NCBI GenBank assembly: GCA_003651105.1
Contig: QMTN01000029.1
Location: forward strand, 1-5,920
Length of the DNA stretch: 5,920 nucleotides
Source: Thermoplasmata archaeon
GTDB taxonomy: Archaea > Thermoplasmatota > E2 > DHVEG-1 > B18-G2
Direction of reading: 5' to 3'
Of this stretch, positions 5,128-5,920 are shown piece after piece. Within the stretch, counting starts at the first letter, position 1. The number at the start of each line of letters is the position of its first letter. A model generated the notes under the pieces. That model was not told the origin of the DNA. It saw only the letters and a list, made by a program, of their open reading frames with translations, and did not search any database. A program made the translations under genes and the position numbers.

Positions 5128-5708
5128 CTAGCCAGCTTCCTCAGGATATCCAAACCATCTATCACACCAACAACCTCTTTCCTCTCGTTCACAACAGGTA
5201 TTATCCTGTGTCCCGTCTTCTCTATCTTATCCAAGATTCCTTTCAGGTTATCGTCGATCGAACAGAAAACTGTATCATCCAGTTTCGTCATGAAGTCCTT
5301 AACCTTCCGATTTAGCCTCCTTTTCATCCTCGCGTTATGGGCATCGATCTTTGTGAAAACACCCCTCAGCTTCCCTTCGCCATCTACAACGCTCAGAAAA
5401 TCCGTGGATCTCTCGCCCATGATCCTCTCCGCATCTTTGATTCTCGCATCCTCTTCCACCGTTACCGCCTCCCTCATCAGATTCTTTGCCGGCGTGTACT
5501 CTATCTCTCCCCAAGGTAGCCTTACCTTGAGAGAGTATCTCCACATTATTATCAGCACAGCTATCAGGGGGATAACAAGGATAACGGACAGAATATTGAT
5601 ATCTGCTCCGGGCAGGGATGATACGATCTTTAGAACCAGTGCGATCGCAAAGATATAGGCAATCGAGACGAATATAAGCAGGATAGCATCCTTAGTTTTT
5701 TCTTCCAT
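5124..5708 (-). CDS. Membrane-anchored CBS-domain pair protein
   Basis: A 194-residue protein with two N-terminal membrane segments, about 8-29 and 38-56, joined by a short loop (SSLPGADINI), then a cytoplasmic-type CBS pair. CBS1 (about 77-130) contains AERIMGERSTDFLSVVDGEG and GVFTKIDAHN. CBS2 (about 136-193) contains VKDFMT, then HRIIPVVNERKEVVGVIDGL and DIL. CBS pairs (Bateman modules) commonly bind adenine nucleotides or related ligands and switch a partner. The nucleotide-contacting Thr-x-x-Asp is intact in CBS1 (T119, D122), whereas CBS2 has Asp-x-x-Asp (D184, D187), so one site may differ in ligand or be empty. No catalytic or channel domain is attached, so it probably regulates a partner at the membrane. 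The small membrane protein encoded directly downstream with overlapping codons is the obvious candidate. The partner and ligand are inferred. Confidence 0.85.
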   Translation of the reverse strand: MEEKTKDAILLIFVSIAYIFAIALVLKIVSSLPGADINILSVILVIPLIAVLIIMWRYSLKVRLPWGEIEYTPAKNLMREAVTVEEDARIKDAERIMGERSTDFLSVVDGEGKLRGVFTKIDAHNARMKRRLNRKVKDFMTKLDDTVFCSIDDNLKGILDKIEKTGHRIIPVVNERKEVVGVIDGLDILRKLAR

Positions 5709-5746
5709 TAAAATAAAAATGATTCTACTATCTAATAAACCTTTCT
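5709..5746 (-). promoter_or_regulatory. Putative BRE/TATA promoter of the CBS-domain operon
   Basis: On the minus strand AGAAAGG (plus 5740-5746) followed by TTTATTAG (plus 5732-5739) resembles a BRE-TATA pair. The TATA centre lies about 27 bp before the ATG at 5708, which places the transcription start at or next to the start codon. The bases between are AT-rich with no Shine-Dalgarno sequence, as expected for a leaderless mRNA. Confidence 0.5.
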
Positions 5747-5795
5747 AAGCTTGTTTTTCTGAGTGGTGGTTCTTGGTCCAAAGCTATGGAAGTGA

Positions 5796-5920
5796 TGTTC
5801 CAACGAGAAAACCGTGTACTTCAAAATAGGGAGTAGTGAGACTATTCACCATCCTTTAATCAAGGATCACCTCGATATTGGCTCGAAGTATATCGGATCG
5901 ATGATCGGGATATCTAATGG
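5796..5920 (+). pseudogene. Possible remnant of an MFS (SLC17-like) transporter gene, continuing past the right edge
   Basis: A plus-strand frame is open from just after the TGA at 5793-5795 to the window end (about 41 codons). Its last part, HLDIGSKYIGSMIGISNG (from 5868), closely matches a signature of SLC17-type major facilitator transporters, such as HLDIAPRYASILMGISNG of vesicular glutamate transporters. In those proteins this stretch lies in the second half, after several hundred residues. Here the upstream codons (KIGSSETIHHPLIKD) do not look like membrane protein, and the divergent CBS gene lies about 160 bp before the motif. An intact transporter cannot fit, so a truncated or decayed copy is the simplest reading. 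I recognised it by motif only. An opposite-strand frame is also open over the last 54 bases. Confidence 0.33.

Noticed and set aside
5113..5658. Long plus-strand open frame of about 181 codons opposite the CBS gene
   Set aside because: Composition is serine/phenylalanine-rich and characteristic of an antisense shadow, while the minus strand encodes clear CBS motifs.
5795..5803. ATGTTCCAA shared with 246-254 in the Lrp promoter, as a second operator
   Set aside because: Only nine bases are shared, the palindrome partner GAAC is missing at the right-hand site, and it is not near a TATA box.
5867..5920. Minus-strand frame ending PLDIPIIDPIYFEPISR with a TGA, a possible gene end entering from the right
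   Set aside because: Codon use is acceptable, but 17 residues match no family I know, whereas the plus strand carries a recognisable transporter motif. Not excluded; sequence to the right would settle it.
1..5920. tRNA, rRNA, CRISPR array, insertion sequence or attachment site
   Set aside because: I found no cloverleaf, no regularly spaced repeats, no transposase motifs and no terminal inverted repeats by reading. A covariance-model scan was not possible.

Overview
The window is archaeal and most likely euryarchaeal. Eukaryote-type ribosomal protein L21e, the Rpb4-like RNA polymerase subunit RpoF, archaeal tRNA pseudouridine synthase Pus10, a DUF655 protein and a Dim1/KsgA methyltransferase lie head to tail, a neighbourhood I know from Euryarchaeota. 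Start codons often lie about 27 bp from a TATA-like box, as in archaeal leaderless transcripts. Arginine is mostly AGG/AGA and isoleucine is often ATA. The proteins are rich in Lys, Glu and Arg, which fits a thermophile but does not prove it. I cannot name the genus.

Left edge (1-267): the minus strand holds the first 50 codons of a gene resembling the archaeal asparagine synthetase related to AspRS/AsnRS. It is divergent from an Lrp/AsnC-family regulator (268-729). The 117-bp AT-rich gap holds a TATA-like box for each direction and palindromes of the 5-3-5 form typical of Lrp-family operators. The layout recalls the asnA/asnC pair of enteric bacteria.

Centre (268-4982, plus strand): seven tightly packed collinear genes: the regulator; a beta-decarboxylating dehydrogenase of the isocitrate/isopropylmalate family with an NADP-type cofactor signature; pus10; rpl21e; rpoF; a DUF655 protein; ksgA. 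From the dehydrogenase on, gaps are 1-2 nt or stop and start codons overlap, except for a 19-nt gap before the DUF655 gene that holds a strong Shine-Dalgarno sequence. The last five genes serve tRNA modification, the ribosome, RNA polymerase and rRNA maturation. The first two concern amino-acid and 2-oxoacid metabolism.

Right part (4933-5708, minus strand): a two-gene operon encodes a membrane-anchored CBS-pair protein and a 64-aa protein with two membrane segments. Their start and stop codons overlap. The small gene runs tail to tail into ksgA, so the last 50 nt code on both strands.

Right edge (5709-5920): the promoter of the CBS gene, then about 100 bp with no recognisable gene, then an open plus-strand frame ending in an SLC17-like transporter motif. 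No room remains for the first half of such a protein, so this looks like a remnant. I saw no tRNA, rRNA, CRISPR array or insertion sequence. I do not see a new defence or mobile system. The points most worth following are the asparagine-synthetase/Lrp divergent pair, the unusual dehydrogenase active site and the CBS/small-membrane-protein pair.
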